From: Comamonas sp. lk | Lineage (GTDB): Bacteria; Pseudomonadota; Gammaproteobacteria; Burkholderiales; Burkholderiaceae_C | Length of the DNA stretch: 6,618 nucleotides | Assembly: GCA_945875225.1 (NCBI GenBank) | Contig: CAMCJY010000114.1 | Location: 1-6,618 of the forward strand | Direction of reading: 5' to 3' | Shown: positions 5,320-6,618 of the stretch, in pieces | Numbering within the stretch: the stretch's first letter is position 1 | Layout of the letters: every line of letters begins with the position of its first letter | Made by a program: the position numbers and the translations under genes | The notes under the pieces: generated by a model | What the model was told of the DNA's origin: nothing | The model's database searches: none | Seen by the model: the letters and a program-made list of their open reading frames with translations, nothing else

Positions 5320-6618
5320 ATGAATCCAGTTTCCCCCCAGTACCTGATTGGCGTTGACACCGGCGGCACCTATACCGATGCCGCCATTATCGAAGCCGCA
5401 GGCCAGCGTGTCATTGCCACGGCCAAGTCCATTACCACCAAAGGCGATTTATCGCTAGGCGTGGCTGATGCCATTACCCAGGCCATTGCCGCCTTGCCCC
5501 GGGGCCTGCGGGCGCAAGATATTGCACTGGTCTCGGTGTCCACCACCTTGGCCACCAATGCCGTGGTGGAAGGCCATGGCAGCGCGGTGGGTGTGCTGCT
5601 GGTAGGTTTTGATGCCAGCATGGCCGAGCGCACCGGCATTACCAAAGCTTTTCCCGGTATGGCTATAGAGCGCATTAGCGGCGGCCATGACCACAACGGC
5701 GACCAGACCGCTGCCTTGGATCTGGACGCCCTGGACGAAGCCATAGAGCGCATGGCGCCGCAGGTGGACGCGTTTGCTGTGGCCGCCGCTTTTGCGGTGC
5801 GTAACCCCGCGCATGAGCAACTGGTGCGCACCCGCATTGTGGAAAAAACCGGTAAGCCCGTCACCTTGTCCACCGAGCTGTCCTCCAGTCTGGACGCGCC
5901 GCGCCGCGCGCTCACCGCCACGCTCAATGCCCGCCTGATTTCCCGCGTCACCCATTTGATCGACGCAGTGCAAACCGCGATGGCGCAATTAAAAATTCAG
6001 TGCCCGCTGATGATCGTCAAAGGCGACGGCACGCTCGCGCTAGCGCACAGTGTGGCCAAGCGGCCGATTGAAACCGTGCTCTCCGGCCCGGCGGCCAGTC
6101 TGGTCGGGGCGCGCTGGCTCAGTGGCCTGGATAATTTCATTTTGTCGGACATGGGCGGCACCACCACCGATGTGGGCGCGCTGATCGACGGCCTGCCGCG
6201 CGTCAACCTGGACGGTGCCGAAGTGGGCGGCTGGCGCACCATGGTGCGCGCGATTGATGTGCGCACCATTGGCCTGGGTGGCGATAGCGAAGTGGCACTG
6301 GCAGGCAACGGGCGGCTGGAAGTGCGGCCCCAGCGCATCGTGCCGGTATCGCTGCTGGCCGCGCGCTATCCTCAAACCATTGCCATGCTGCAAGCGGACT
6401 TGGCCGACGTGGATGGTGGCAATTCCCTGCAAGGCCGCTTCGTGTTGCTGCCTTTTGGCGCCAAAGGGTCGCGCTTGTCGGATGAACTTTCGGCGCGCGA
6501 GAGCGAGTTGCTGGCGCAAGTGCGCCCCGGGCCCACACCCATGCGTACGCTGGCGACCTCTGTGAACGCGCAGCGCGCCATTTCGTCGCTGCAGCGCAAA
6601 GGGCTGATTCAAGTGGCC
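5320..6618 (+). CDS. Hydantoinase/oxoprolinase family protein (HyuA-type), 3' truncated by the window edge
   Basis: The frame is open from ATG 5320 to the last base, giving 433 residues; relatives of this type are usually well over 600, so the C-terminal third is outside. The family uses ATP to activate cyclic imides or lactams (N-methylhydantoin, 5-oxoproline) or carbonyl substrates (acetone, acetophenone carboxylases). The N-terminal Hydant_A_N domain (about 9-185) begins with the phosphate loop GVDTGGTYTDA (11-21) and includes STTLATNAVVEG (74-85). The Hydantoinase_A domain (about 205 onward) has KGDGTL (234-239), LSGPAAS (254-260) and the hallmark SDMGGTTTDVG (276-286). The glycine motif reads IGLGGDS (317-323) where many HyuA proteins have GAGGGS, suggesting a separate subgroup. 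Only a weak GAAG site precedes the start. A HyuB partner, if present, would lie beyond the window. The substrate is not assignable. Confidence 0.9.
   Translation, partial: MNPVSPQYLIGVDTGGTYTDAAIIEAAGQRVIATAKSITTKGDLSLGVADAITQAIAALPRGLRAQDIALVSVSTTLATNAVVEGHGSAVGVLLVGFDASMAERTGITKAFPGMAIERISGGHDHNGDQTAALDLDALDEAIERMAPQVDAFAVAAAFAVRNPAHEQLVRTRIVEKTGKPVTLSTELSSSLDAPRRALTATLNARLISRVTHLIDAVQTAMAQLKIQCPLMIVKGDGTLALAHSVAKRPIETVLSGPAASLVGARWLSGLDNFILSDMGGTTTDVGALIDGLPRVNLDGAEVGGWRTMVRAIDVRTIGLGGDSEVALAGNGRLEVRPQRIVPVSLLAARYPQTIAMLQADLADVDGGNSLQGRFVLLPFGAKGSRLSDELSARESELLAQVRPGPTPMRTLATSVNAQRAISSLQRKGLIQVA

Noticed and set aside
5370..6612. Several minus-strand frames (up to 193 codons) at the right end
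   Set aside because: They are shadows of the HyuA-type gene, which is uninterrupted for 433 codons on the plus strand and carries the family motifs.

Overview
The window looks like chromosome of a Burkholderiales betaproteobacterium, probably Comamonadaceae-like. This rests on its high GC content, on an adjacent sspA-sspB pair close in sequence to the E. coli proteins, and on a CocE-type hydrolase and a HyuA-type protein of a kind common in that group. The taxon is inferred from family resemblance, not from a database search. No mobile element, CRISPR array, rRNA or phage gene is visible.

Left part (1-1159, plus strand): the 3' two thirds of sspA (RNA polymerase-associated stringent starvation protein A), then sspB (ClpXP adaptor) 29 bp downstream with a good ribosome binding site. 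Together they read as an operon linking starvation transcription and tagged-protein degradation. A complete tRNA-Thr(TGT) with encoded CCA follows, closed by a strong intrinsic terminator at 1129-1159. The tRNA carries one A-C mismatch in its T stem, and a 16-bp inverted repeat sits in the leader between sspB and the tRNA.

Middle part (1160-1675): a short accessory interval. On the minus strand I find a 29-codon reading frame (1190-1279) for a single hydrophobic helix, with a good Shine-Dalgarno and a plausible sigma70 promoter whose -10 box lies in a perfect CCCGAT/ATCGGG inverted repeat. On the plus strand is an unrecognised small lipoprotein (1407-1658) with a clear lipobox and two further cysteines. 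It converges on the next gene.

Right part (1676-6618): a divergent arrangement around a 90-bp intergenic gap. Leftward runs a probable two-gene operon, a calcineurin-like metallophosphoesterase (3730-5229) followed by a CocE/NonD-type serine hydrolase (1676-3697). Rightward runs the first 433 codons of a hydantoinase/oxoprolinase (HyuA-type) protein that continues beyond the window. The three enzymes could belong to one degradation or salvage pathway for an amide, ester or cyclic-imide compound, but nothing in the sequence fixes the substrate.

I do not see a convincing new defence or mobile system. The most novel items are the 29-residue membrane protein with its possible operator, and the phosphoesterase/CocE/HyuA cluster.
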